Assembly (NCBI GenBank): GCA_030596405.1
Contig: JAUVKB010000096.1
Location: forward strand, 1 to 8,311
Direction of reading: 5' to 3'
Source: Deltaproteobacteria bacterium
GTDB lineage: Bacteria > Desulfobacterota > Desulfobacteria > Desulfobacterales > JAUVKB01
Length of the DNA: 8,311 nucleotides
The first letter of the stretch is position 1. Every line of letters starts with the position of its first letter. A program made the position numbers and the translations under genes. The notes under the pieces were generated by a model that was not told where the DNA came from, made no database searches, and saw only the letters and a program-made list of their open reading frames with translations. This document shows, piece after piece, positions 1 to 5,786 of this stretch.

Positions 1-616
1 CGCCGAAATGCGCCCGTCCCGTATCTTTTGTTACGATGGCGGTATCGATCGTTCCAAGCGCGGCCTGGGCGCTTGCCTGGCTTGCTATACTCAAACTATC
101 AATTGCAAGACCGGTATCAGTAAAATCTTGTCCCGTAATGTCGTATTTGTCTTCACTATCATTGCCGGTTCCAAAATGGATTGTTACCGAAGCGCTGGAG
201 TTTAACAGCTTTGTGCTGTTAAAATCGGTTGCCTCTGCGATACGGTCGATCTCCTCGCGCATTGCGACAAATTCATCATTCATTATCGTCCGCTGATCAG
301 CGCTGTATGTACCGGTTGCAGCCTGCTCGGCGAGTTCTTTCATGCGGATGAGCTTTTCATCAATAACACCCGCGGCCCCATCCATTACTTTTAGCATTGA
401 AATTCCGTCGTTGGCGTTTCTGATGCCCTGATTCAGCACGGCCACGTCGGAACGCAGCAATTCCCTGACCGCCAGGCCCGCCGCGTCATCCGACGCCCCT
501 ACGATACGCAGACCTGATGACAGCCTGTTTATCGATTTTGACAAACTGTTGTAGCTTCGTGACAGGTTGTTTGAAGCCATTAAAGACATTATGTTGGTGT
601 TAATTGTAAGCGCCAT
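1..616 (-). CDS. fliC: Flagellin, N-terminal 205 residues (3' end outside window)
   Basis: Structural subunit of the flagellar filament, exported by the flagellar type III apparatus and polymerised outside the cell. Translating the minus strand from the ATG at 616-614 gives MALTINTNIMSLMASNNLSR, then SSGLRIVGASDDAAGLAV at about residues 33-50 and NDGISMLKVMDGA at 69-81. This is the conserved flagellin D0/D1 N-terminal half, with its usual INTN start and no signal peptide. The central region is nearly absent: by about residue 170 the sequence already reads as the C-terminal conserved half (SLSIASQASAQAALGTIDTAI, then GRAHFG at the window edge). The full protein is therefore probably only about 270-280 residues, a minimal flagellin lacking D2/D3 outer domains. 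The start is supported by AGGAGG eight bases upstream. It is divergent from the signalling operon and has its own sigma-28 promoter. Seen: N-terminal family motifs. Inferred: total length and filament role. Confidence 0.97.
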   Translation of the reverse strand, partial: MALTINTNIMSLMASNNLSRSYNSLSKSINRLSSGLRIVGASDDAAGLAVRELLRSDVAVLNQGIRNANDGISMLKVMDGAAGVIDEKLIRMKELAEQAATGTYSADQRTIMNDEFVAMREEIDRIAEATDFNSTKLLNSSASVTIHFGTGNDSEDKYDITGQDFTDTGLAIDSLSIASQASAQAALGTIDTAIVTKDTGRAHFG

Positions 617-624
617 GATTTAAT

Positions 625-632
625 CCTCCTTG
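625..632 (-). promoter_or_regulatory. Flagellin Shine-Dalgarno overlapping a CsrA-like site
   Basis: On the minus strand CAAGGAGG lies eight bases before the flagellin ATG. AGGAGG is a strong ribosome binding site. CAAGGA also matches the core of the CsrA recognition sequence (CARGGA). A CsrA site on the Shine-Dalgarno is the arrangement known from the Bacillus subtilis hag leader, where CsrA blocks translation and FliW relieves it. The ribosome site is firm; CsrA binding is inferred. Confidence 0.7.
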
Positions 633-654
633 ATTTTGTTGTTGTTTTGCCGGT

Positions 655-671
655 CCGGGCATCCTTGCCGG
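655..671 (-). promoter_or_regulatory. Leader hairpin presenting a CsrA-type AGGA loop
   Basis: The minus strand reads CCGGCAAGGATGCCCGG. It can fold as a six-pair stem with one bulged C and an AGGA loop. The embedded CAAGGATG (667 down to 660) fits the high-affinity CsrA consensus RUACARGGAUGU over its eight core positions, and GGA in a hairpin loop is the preferred CsrA presentation. It lies about 40 bases upstream of the flagellin start, a sensible second contact for a CsrA dimer together with the Shine-Dalgarno site. No csrA or fliW gene is in the window, so function is inference. Confidence 0.5.
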
Positions 672-751
672 GCCGTGCTGATCAGTTTGTTGAAATTTGG
701 TTTGTTAAAACTTTTTTCCCTTGTTTGCCTCTTTAGTTTGATTTTACTGTT

Positions 752-761
752 TCACCTCCTT
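752..761 (-). promoter_or_regulatory. Orphan perfect Shine-Dalgarno in the flagellin leader
   Basis: The minus strand carries AAGGAGGTGA, a full 10-base complement of the 16S rRNA 3' end. No usable start codon follows at proper spacing: the next bases are AACAGTAAAATC, and a GTG inside the motif itself would read only three codons before a stop. It sits about 30 nt from the predicted transcript start and about 135 nt before the true flagellin start. It may serve as a 5' mRNA-stabilising or standby ribosome site; AAAGGA could also be a further CsrA contact. Only the motif is certain. Confidence 0.45.
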
Positions 762-797
762 TATTTTAGTTGCGAACATTTTTTGTTCTTGCTTAAG

Positions 798-824
798 TTA
801 TCGTCATAAAAATTAAAAACTTTA
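798..824 (-). promoter_or_regulatory. Sigma-28 (FliA) promoter for flagellin
   Basis: The minus strand reads TAAAGTTT, 11 bases, then GACGATAA. The sigma-28 consensus is TAAAGTTT-N11-GCCGATAA, so there is one mismatch and exact spacing. The -35 element is 824-817 and the -10 element 805-798. The expected transcript start is near 790, giving an unusually long leader of roughly 175 nt before the flagellin ATG. Placement upstream of a flagellin gene makes this a strong call. Confidence 0.88.
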
Positions 825-944
825 ATAAAAAATGTTTTAAAGCCGGTTATAATTTTAAACAGATTTTATTTTATTGAAATGACGGCATTATATCGTTATG
901 ATAATTTAATAATGGTCGGCATTGATTTTTTCTCCGGCCATTGC

Positions 945-973
945 TTGTTATCATATTGAAAATATGGTATAAA
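945..973 (+). promoter_or_regulatory. Probable sigma-70 extended -10 promoter of the signalling operon
   Basis: TTGTTA (945-950, four of six to TTGACA) is followed after 17 bases by TATAAA (968-973, five of six). TG one base ahead of the hexamer makes an extended -10 element, TGGTATAAA. The start would be near 980, giving a leader of about 50 nt. The -10 flank closely resembles that of the promoter at 5777-5785. Confidence 0.5.
952..966. promoter_or_regulatory. Operator-like dyad in the promoter spacer
   Basis: CATATT-GAA-AATATG is a perfect six-base inverted repeat with a three-base centre. It lies between the -35 and -10 elements, where a bound repressor would block RNA polymerase. A dyad with the same ATATT/AATAT arms stands in the equivalent place before the FleQ/FlrA-type gene. 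In AT-rich DNA a single such dyad is weak evidence; the pairing is what supports it. Confidence 0.4.
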
Positions 974-1016
974 AATTGCTGTAAAAAATTGATATTATAA
1001 TAATGCTTCTATTAAA

Positions 1017-1022
1017 TAAGGA
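1017..1022 (+). promoter_or_regulatory. Ribosome binding site that selects the 1029 start
   Basis: TAAGGA ends directly against the ATG at 1023 but lies six bases before the ATG at 1029. Normal spacing therefore favours 1029 as the initiation codon of the receiver gene. Confidence 0.6.
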
Positions 1023-1028
1023 ATGCAA

Positions 1029-1430
1029 ATGGAGCAAAAACCGATAAGAATATTAGTCGTTGACGATGAGCCGTTTATATGTGAGCTTTTAGATGAGTAT
1101 TTGTCGATGAACGGATATCAGGTTTCAACAGCAGGAAATGGGGAAGACGCTTTAGTGAAATTTAAAACAGACAGGCCTCACATGGTTCTTCTTGATATCA
1201 ATATGGCCGGCATGAGCGGCACGGATGTGCTTTGCAAAATTAAAGAGATAGACGACGCATCATGTGTTACAATGCTTTCGGCATTCGGAGATGATTATGC
1301 GATACAGGAGACATCACAGCTTGGGGCGGATTATTTTATTCAAAAACCCGTGAAACTGGAAAAACTGTTGAAGTTTTTGGTTTCATGGCAGGCGTCGCGT
1401 GATAAAAGGGGTTCTGGTGATAGTTCTTGA
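1029..1430 (+). CDS. Single-domain response regulator (CheY-like receiver)
   Basis: A 133-residue protein that is essentially one receiver domain, with no output domain after residue 122. Visible receiver residues are the acidic pair D12-D13 (VVDDEP), the phospho-acceptor D56 (VLLDINMAGMSG), S84 in the switch position usually held by Thr or Ser (TMLSAF), and K106 (IQKPVKL). A short polar tail, ASRDKRGSGDSS, ends it. The ATG at 1023 is possible, but TAAGGA is properly spaced only for 1029. It is the first gene of a five-gene operon, and its 3' end overlaps the next gene. The nearby histidine kinase is a plausible phosphodonor. Since the NtrC-type regulator in the same operon has its own receiver, this protein may be a phosphate sink or may signal to the HDOD protein; both are inference. 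Confidence 0.93.
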   Translation: MEQKPIRILVVDDEPFICELLDEYLSMNGYQVSTAGNGEDALVKFKTDRPHMVLLDINMAGMSGTDVLCKIKEIDDASCVTMLSAFGDDYAIQETSQLGADYFIQKPVKLEKLLKFLVSWQASRDKRGSGDSS

Positions 1431-1767
1431 TTCAAACGGGCTGAAACCAAAAATGATATTGGCTAAACCTGTGCACGACCTTCAGGGGGTGCTGCTGTTA
1501 AGGCAGGAAACAAAACTGTCTGAAAAAAATATCCGGATGTTGAAATCCTGGGGGGTAAACGAGATCTGGGTTAGAGGAGGAAGTAAAGAGGGCGCTGATA
1601 AAAATACAGTATCCGCTGATGAAATAAAAGAATCGGTTGAAAAAGGATTAAAAGAGAAATTTTCCAAAGTTATTGATGATACGGTAATGGCGGAGATTAT
1701 GAGAGTGGCGGTCGATCGGTTGACGATAAGATCGCTTAAAAAGGCAGGAGAAAATGAGCCCCGTTGA
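1417..1767 (+). CDS. Small protein with a GM-LA-type domain often found before HD-GYP domains
   Basis: About 116 residues of unassigned biochemical function. Residues 8-54 (NGLKPKMILAKPVHDLQGVL through MLKSWGVNEIWVRG) follow a pattern I know from the N-terminus of many HD-GYP proteins and from stand-alone neighbours of HDOD genes: L-x-P-G-M-x-L-A, then G-x-L-L-L, then L-x-x-WGV-x-x-V. Here K replaces the usual G before M. Residues 65-112 are charged and probably helical. There is no signal peptide or membrane segment. GTG at 1417 is preferred because AAGGGG lies five bases upstream; GTG at 1399 would add six residues but has no good ribosome site. It overlaps the receiver gene by 14 bases and the HDOD gene by 14, which implies translational coupling and joint function. 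The fold assignment is from memory of the pattern. Confidence 0.8.
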   Translation: MIVLDSNGLKPKMILAKPVHDLQGVLLLRQETKLSEKNIRMLKSWGVNEIWVRGGSKEGADKNTVSADEIKESVEKGLKEKFSKVIDDTVMAEIMRVAVDRLTIRSLKKAGENEPR

Positions 1768-2605
1768 TTTGAAAAGGGTCATCAGAAGGCTTGATGATCT
1801 TCCGACACTTCCCAGAACGGTCCTAAGGATAACGGAACTTATCAACAACCCCATGACTTCGGCCAGGGATTTGGCAAAGGTTATCAGCGATGACCAGGTT
1901 TTGACCGCAAAACTTCTTAAACTTGTTAATTCTTCATTTTATGGGTTCCCGCAAAGGATTTCAACTGTTACAGGGGCTATCGTATTGCTCGGCTTTGACG
2001 CAATAAAGAGCCTGCTGCTGACCACTTCGGTATTCGATATATTTTCAAAAGACAAAAAGGAGAAAGCCAGGCAGGAGGATTTCTGGGATCATTCACTGGG
2101 CTGTGCTGTCGGAGCAAAAGTTATCGGCAATTATCTGAGATATGACAGGGTCGAGGAGCTTTTTGTTTCCGGACTTTTGCACGATATCGGAAAGATTGTA
2201 GAGATGATGTTTGTGCCGGATGATTTTGCCAGGGTTGTATCGATGGTGGAAGCCGACAATATTCTGATGGTTGACGCGGAAGAGAGTCTGCTGGGGTATA
2301 CCCATGCCGAGGTCGGCAGATTGCTGGCTGAAAGATGGAATCTGCCTGCTAAACTCGTAAATATTATTGCCCATCATCACCAGCCCGACCTGGCCGGAAT
2401 ATTTTCTCAGGAAGCCATAATTGTTCAACTTGCAGACATCCTTTGCAGGGCGATGAATATCGGATCAGGCGGTGACAATCTAATGCCGCAGTTAAATAAA
2501 GATGGATGGGAATCTTTGCAATTAGATGTGAGCGCAATTGAACCGATTATGATTGATATGGAAAGAGAATTTGATGACATCAGTCTGTTTATTACCCATT
2601 CTTAG
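1754..2605 (+). CDS. HDOD domain signalling protein
   Basis: A cytosolic protein of 283 residues, nearly all one HDOD domain. It opens with LDDLPTLPRTVLRITELINNP (13-33), then SDDQVLTAKLLKLVNSSFYG (45-64) and STVTGAIVLLGFDAIKSLLL (70-89), all typical HDOD landmarks. Unlike a fully degenerate output domain it retains the HD-superfamily ligands: H113, H143-D144 (LLHDIGK), H184 (THAEVGRLLAERWNLP), H207-H209 and D228. The GYP signature of c-di-GMP phosphodiesterases is absent. The start ATG lies inside the end of the preceding gene, with AGGAG just upstream. HDOD proteins act in motility, c-di-GMP and stress signalling in several proteobacteria, often downstream of response regulators. The receiver two genes upstream is the obvious candidate partner. 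Enzymatic activity is not established for the family. Confidence 0.93.
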   Translation: MSPVDLKRVIRRLDDLPTLPRTVLRITELINNPMTSARDLAKVISDDQVLTAKLLKLVNSSFYGFPQRISTVTGAIVLLGFDAIKSLLLTTSVFDIFSKDKKEKARQEDFWDHSLGCAVGAKVIGNYLRYDRVEELFVSGLLHDIGKIVEMMFVPDDFARVVSMVEADNILMVDAEESLLGYTHAEVGRLLAERWNLPAKLVNIIAHHHQPDLAGIFSQEAIIVQLADILCRAMNIGSGGDNLMPQLNKDGWESLQLDVSAIEPIMIDMEREFDDISLFITHS

Positions 2606-2629
2606 TCATGAATTGTAAAGGACGGCCAT

Positions 2630-3958
2630 ATGTCTGATATGGAAACAAACCGCGGGACAAACGGTGAAACAGCCGAAAAACAGATAGCCTCTTTGCAAAA
2701 CAGCTATCAGGCCGTCATAAAATTCATCGACAAGATGGAGCAGGTCATCCGGTTTCAGGATAAGATAGATATTCCGATGAATATCAGAGAAATCTGGGAG
2801 GTCTTTTTAGGTGAAATTCAAAATTTAATTAAGATGGATGTTTGCGCATTATTCCTGGTTGATGAAAAGACCCATGAATTTGTTTTACGCGGCGCATCAC
2901 CACAAGACAAAAGCGTTATTTGTCAGGACGAGGTGGATCGTCAGATAGAATGCGGCATGTTTTCCTGGGTAATAAAAAGGAGGAAACCGGCTCTTGTTCC
3001 TTCTTTGGCATTTGACGGCAATAAAACGATAATCATGCTGCCGCTTTCCACCATCAGGAAAACACTCGGCCTGGTTTTGGTCCTTACGTCGATAGAGGAA
3101 AGTTCCATTACACAAGAGGCCATGAAACTTTTGACGATGCTTGCAAGACAATGTTCTCTGGTGATGGAAAATTCACTGTTATATGAACGTTTGAAAAAAG
3201 AGCATGAATATTTAAATAGAGCCCAGGCCAAGATACTCCAGACGGAAAAGCTGGCATCAATGAGCCGTTTGTCATCCGGTGCTTCTCATGAGATACTAAA
3301 TCCTTTAAATATTATGTTCGGCCATATCCAGTTGTTGTTGATGGATAAGGATTTAAGCCCGCGTATTTCAAAATCGCTTAATATAATGCATGGCCAGTCA
3401 GAACGGATAATGGCTATTGTTAAAAGTTTATCCCAGTTTTCTCTTTATGCAAAACCGAAAAGAGAACAAGTGCCGTTAAATAATTTGATCGGAAAGGCGC
3501 TTTTACAGGTCGGCTATAAAGTAAAGCTTGACCATGTTAAGATTGTTAAGGAATTTGATGATAATCTGCCTCCTGTTATCGGCAATGCCGAGTATCTGTC
3601 GCAGGTATTTTTTATTATTTTATCCAATGCTGTTGAGGCGATGCCCGGGGGCGGGACGCTCAGGGTTTACAGCAGGGTTTATGCCGGGGTTAACGTTGAT
3701 GCTGATCAATTATTAAAAAAACCGGTGCCAATGAAACCGGATTCCATCGAGATCGGGTTTGAAGATACAGGCTGCGGCATAGCTGATGAGAATATCAATA
3801 AGATATTTGACCCCTTTTTTACCACAAAAGAATCTGAAAACGGAAAGGGTTTGGGGTTGTTCCTTTGTTACGGAATTATTCAGGATCACGGCGGCACAAT
3901 CGATGTAAAAAGTAAGGTCAATGAAGGAACAACTATTACGATCTGGTTGCCGATATAA
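2630..3958 (+). CDS. Cytosolic GAF-domain sensor histidine kinase (FlrB/FleS-like role)
   Basis: A 442-residue kinase with no membrane segment or signal peptide. Residues 15-45 may form a coiled coil. About 50-185 reads as a GAF-like sensor (DVCALFLVDE, MLPLSTIRKTLGLVLVL), followed by a helical linker at 185-210. The dimerisation box has H220 (SSGASHEILNPLN). The ATP-binding domain shows the N box N333 (ILSNAVEAM), G1 DTGCGI (379-384), F box FDPFFTT (393-399) and G2 GKGLGL (405-410). It should autophosphorylate H220 and pass phosphate to the NtrC-type regulator encoded two bases downstream. AAAGGA lies seven bases before the ATG. Co-occurrence with a FleQ/FlrA-type gene and flagellin suggests the FlrB/FleS position in a flagellar cascade, though the signal sensed by GAF cannot be read. 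It could also phosphorylate the single-domain receiver at the head of the operon. Confidence 0.95.
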   Translation: MSDMETNRGTNGETAEKQIASLQNSYQAVIKFIDKMEQVIRFQDKIDIPMNIREIWEVFLGEIQNLIKMDVCALFLVDEKTHEFVLRGASPQDKSVICQDEVDRQIECGMFSWVIKRRKPALVPSLAFDGNKTIIMLPLSTIRKTLGLVLVLTSIEESSITQEAMKLLTMLARQCSLVMENSLLYERLKKEHEYLNRAQAKILQTEKLASMSRLSSGASHEILNPLNIMFGHIQLLLMDKDLSPRISKSLNIMHGQSERIMAIVKSLSQFSLYAKPKREQVPLNNLIGKALLQVGYKVKLDHVKIVKEFDDNLPPVIGNAEYLSQVFFIILSNAVEAMPGGGTLRVYSRVYAGVNVDADQLLKKPVPMKPDSIEIGFEDTGCGIADENINKIFDPFFTTKESENGKGLGLFLCYGIIQDHGGTIDVKSKVNEGTTITIWLPI

Positions 3959-3960
3959 AA

Positions 3961-5373
3961 ATGTCTTATTTAAATAACAACCCGGACGTGTCCGTAGAAA
4001 ATTTTGAGATATTATTCGTTGACGATGAAAGGGAGATACTTTCTATTGTTAAAGAATATCTGTCTTTTGACGGCTATAGAGTCACTGTGGCCGATGATGG
4101 GCCAAAAGCTGTTGAAATGATAATGCAGAAACATTTTGATCTTGTTTTTACAGACCTTAATATGCCTGGATTTAATGGACTTGAACTGGTCAGAACCATA
4201 AAAGAAAAAAAGCCCGTAACTGAAGTGATTGTTATAACGGGCTACGGCACTGTTCAAACCGCTATCGAAGCTATGAAACTGGGAAGTTATGATTACCTCC
4301 AGAAGCCCATTAAACTTGAGCTGCTGAAAATTCTAATTGACAGGATTATAGATAAAAAGAAATTACAGACAGAGAATATATCGCTCAAGAGGAAGTTAAA
4401 GCAAAGGTATGGGAGATATGGATATGATGAGTTTGTCGGGACCAGCCTTAAGATGCAAAAGATTTATGAAATGATTGATCGAATAGAGCAAAGCAATCCT
4501 ACCGTGCTTATTCAGGGAGAAAGCGGAACCGGAAAGGAATTGCTGGCCAGAGTAATTCATAACAACAGCGGGTGCGCCGGCAAGCCTTTTATTCCGGTAA
4601 ATTGCGGGGCCATTGTCGAAGGGCTCATGGAAAGCGAGCTTTTTGGCCATGTTAAGGGAGCTTTTACAGGAGCGGTCGATGACAAAATCGGCCTGTTTCA
4701 AGCGGCAGGAAAAGGCAGTATATTTTTAGATGAGATTGTCGAGATCGGTCCATCTTTACAGGTTAAGCTTTTGCGCGTTCTGCAGGAGAAGAAGATACGG
4801 CCTGTGGGCGGAAACATGGAATCGGATGTGGATGCAAGGGTAATAGCCGCAACCAACAGGGATATAGAAAAAGCCGTAAAAAACGGAGAATTAAGAAAGG
4901 ATCTTTTTTACCGTCTTAATGTAGTTGCCATTAAAATGCCTCCCTTAAGGGAACGGAAAGAGGATATTTTGCTTTTGGCGAACCATTTTATAAGTAAATT
5001 CGGAGCAACGAGCAAAAAAAATATCACCGGCATATCGCAGGAAGCGATGGATTTCCTGTTGAACTATGACTGGCCGGGAAATGTCAGGCAACTTGAGAAC
5101 GTGGTGGAAAGAGCGTTTGCTTTGGGCGTGGGCGAAATAATCGACGTGGATGACATTCCCCCTGAAATAAGGAAATTCAAGGATACTTTTGAAAAAGATG
5201 AAACAGCTTACAACTTAACGGAAAATGAGATTGCTTTAATAAAAAAAGCTTTAGGTAAAACAAATTATAACAAAGCTGAAACTTCAAATTTACTCGGCAT
5301 CGATCTTAGCACACTTTACAGGAAAATAAAAAAGTATAAAATTTCCGATAAAATAGGCAAAATGCAAATATAA
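3961..5373 (+). CDS. NtrC-family sigma-54 activator with receiver (FlrC/FleR-like role)
   Basis: A three-domain protein of 470 residues. The receiver spans about 15-130 with D21-D22, acceptor D65 (FTDLNMPG), T93 and K115. The AAA+ domain (about 155-390) has Walker A GESGTGKE (186-193), the sigma-54 contact loop GAFTGA (233-238), Walker B SIFLDEI (253-259), PPLRERKEDI, and WPGNVRQLEN (371-380). A Fis-type helix-turn-helix covers about 435-461 (NKAETSNLLGIDLSTLYRKI). It should activate sigma-54 promoters after phosphorylation at D65. The ATG is only two bases after the kinase stop, with no clear ribosome site (CGATATAAAA), so translation is probably coupled. One oddity is V260 directly after LDEI, where the family almost always has Gly. 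Its position after the kinase matches flrBC/fleSR, but flagellar specificity is inferred from the neighbours. Confidence 0.95.
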   Translation: MSYLNNNPDVSVENFEILFVDDEREILSIVKEYLSFDGYRVTVADDGPKAVEMIMQKHFDLVFTDLNMPGFNGLELVRTIKEKKPVTEVIVITGYGTVQTAIEAMKLGSYDYLQKPIKLELLKILIDRIIDKKKLQTENISLKRKLKQRYGRYGYDEFVGTSLKMQKIYEMIDRIEQSNPTVLIQGESGTGKELLARVIHNNSGCAGKPFIPVNCGAIVEGLMESELFGHVKGAFTGAVDDKIGLFQAAGKGSIFLDEIVEIGPSLQVKLLRVLQEKKIRPVGGNMESDVDARVIAATNRDIEKAVKNGELRKDLFYRLNVVAIKMPPLRERKEDILLLANHFISKFGATSKKNITGISQEAMDFLLNYDWPGNVRQLENVVERAFALGVGEIIDVDDIPPEIRKFKDTFEKDETAYNLTENEIALIKKALGKTNYNKAETSNLLGIDLSTLYRKIKKYKISDKIGKMQI

Positions 5374-5392
5374 TGAACTTATAAAAAGTTCA
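5374..5392 (+). terminator. Hairpin, possible terminator of the signalling operon
   Basis: Directly after the TAA stop, TGAACTT-ATAAA-AAGTTCA forms a perfect seven-pair stem with a five-base loop. Only a short AATTTT follows and the stem is AT-rich, so this is at best a weak intrinsic terminator. It may instead protect the mRNA 3' end. Confidence 0.45.
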
Positions 5393-5474
5393 AATTTTCA
5401 CTTCGCGTGGCCAGGCAAAATTTTTTATATATTTTCCATATACAATGTGCAGTAGTTTTTTAGCACGAAGGTAT

Positions 5475-5510
5475 ACATATAGTATGTCGAAGGTTGGAAA
5501 AATTACTGCA
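5475..5510 (+). promoter_or_regulatory. Sigma-54-like promoter motif with upstream dyad
   Basis: TGGAAAAATTACTGCA (5495-5510) has the GG and GC dinucleotides at the obligatory ten-base spacing and matches the consensus TGGCACRNNNNTTGCW except at three positions. The start would be near 5521. Just upstream lies ACATA-TAG-TATGT (5475-5487), a small perfect dyad, though enhancer sites for sigma-54 activators usually sit farther away. Two sigma-54 activator genes flank this site. The next gene starts about 370 bases downstream, so any transcript would have a very long leader or be a small RNA. Confidence 0.35.
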
Positions 5511-5700
5511 ACACAGCGGATGGAGTTTTCAACTGAGCCATCAAATATTGATTTGCATTTTGCCAATTTTATTGAAAGCCAAATTAATTATTAATATTTA
5601 CAATAGGTTGTATCTGATTTATTTTCCAGCCCGGCCCCCTTTCTTTTTGCACTTTGCCAAAAAAATTCTGATAAATAATTTTTATTCCAGTGGTCGGCCT

Positions 5701-5724
5701 AATATTTTATCAAATATTTTATCA
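5701..5724. repeat. 12-bp tandem repeat, two exact copies
   Basis: AATATTTTATCA occurs twice head to tail (5701-5712 and 5713-5724), followed by a TTA-rich run to about 5748. It lies upstream of the -10 element of the FleQ/FlrA-type gene. It may be slippage in AT-rich DNA or a paired binding site. Confidence 0.75.
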
Positions 5725-5759
5725 ACTATTTGTTATTATTATTATTCTATTTCAGCAGG

Positions 5760-5777
5760 AGATATTTTTTAATATCT
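5760..5777. promoter_or_regulatory. Operator-like dyad abutting the extended -10 element
   Basis: AGATATT-TTTT-AATATCT is a perfect seven-base inverted repeat with a four-base centre. It fills the promoter spacer immediately before TGGTATAAT, and shares ATATT/AATAT arms and position with the dyad at 952-966. Confidence 0.45.
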
Positions 5778-5785
5778 GGTATAAT
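5777..5785 (+). promoter_or_regulatory. Extended -10 promoter of the FleQ/FlrA-type gene
   Basis: TGGTATAAT is a consensus TATAAT (5780-5785) with a TGN extension. No good -35 element stands 17 bases upstream, which is usual for extended -10 promoters. The start would be near 5792, giving a leader of about 97 nt that contains an 11-bp repeat and a dyad. Confidence 0.55.
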
Positions 5786-5786
5786 A

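Larger units (their letters stand above)
617..1028. other. Divergent control region between flagellin and the signalling operon
   Basis: No coding sequence is credible here. Roughly the first 175 bases are the flagellin leader on the minus strand, with the CsrA-like hairpin, the orphan Shine-Dalgarno and the sigma-28 promoter. Positions 825-944 are AT-rich with no motif I can name. Positions 945-1022 hold a plus-strand extended -10 promoter, a dyad in its spacer, and the ribosome binding site of the receiver gene. Confidence 0.7.

Noticed and set aside
8..296. Open frames on the plus strand opposite flagellin
   Set aside because: The minus strand encodes unmistakable flagellin over the same bases; these frames are antisense shadows.
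291..302. 12-bp palindrome CGCTGATCAGCG inside flagellin, with CTGATCAG again at 678-685
   Set aside because: Coding constraint explains the first copy and the second is only eight bases; no functional context.
911..945. Sigma-54 promoter before the signalling operon
   Set aside because: Several GG dinucleotides (TGGTCGGC, CCGGCC) were checked; none has GC exactly ten bases later.
5520..5594. 24-codon ATG frame (MEFSTEPSNIDLHF...) starting at the predicted sigma-54 transcript start
   Set aside because: No ribosome binding site and too short to judge; a leaderless peptide is possible but unsupported.
5631..5640. C-rich knot CCCGGCCCCC in an AT-rich gap as a terminator
   Set aside because: No complementary arm nearby forms a stem, so no intrinsic terminator can be drawn.
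5494..5772. 92-codon open frame from a TTG in the intergenic region
   Set aside because: No proper ribosome site, AT-driven composition rich in Ile, Leu, Tyr and Phe, no family resemblance, and it overlaps promoter-like motifs and a tandem repeat.
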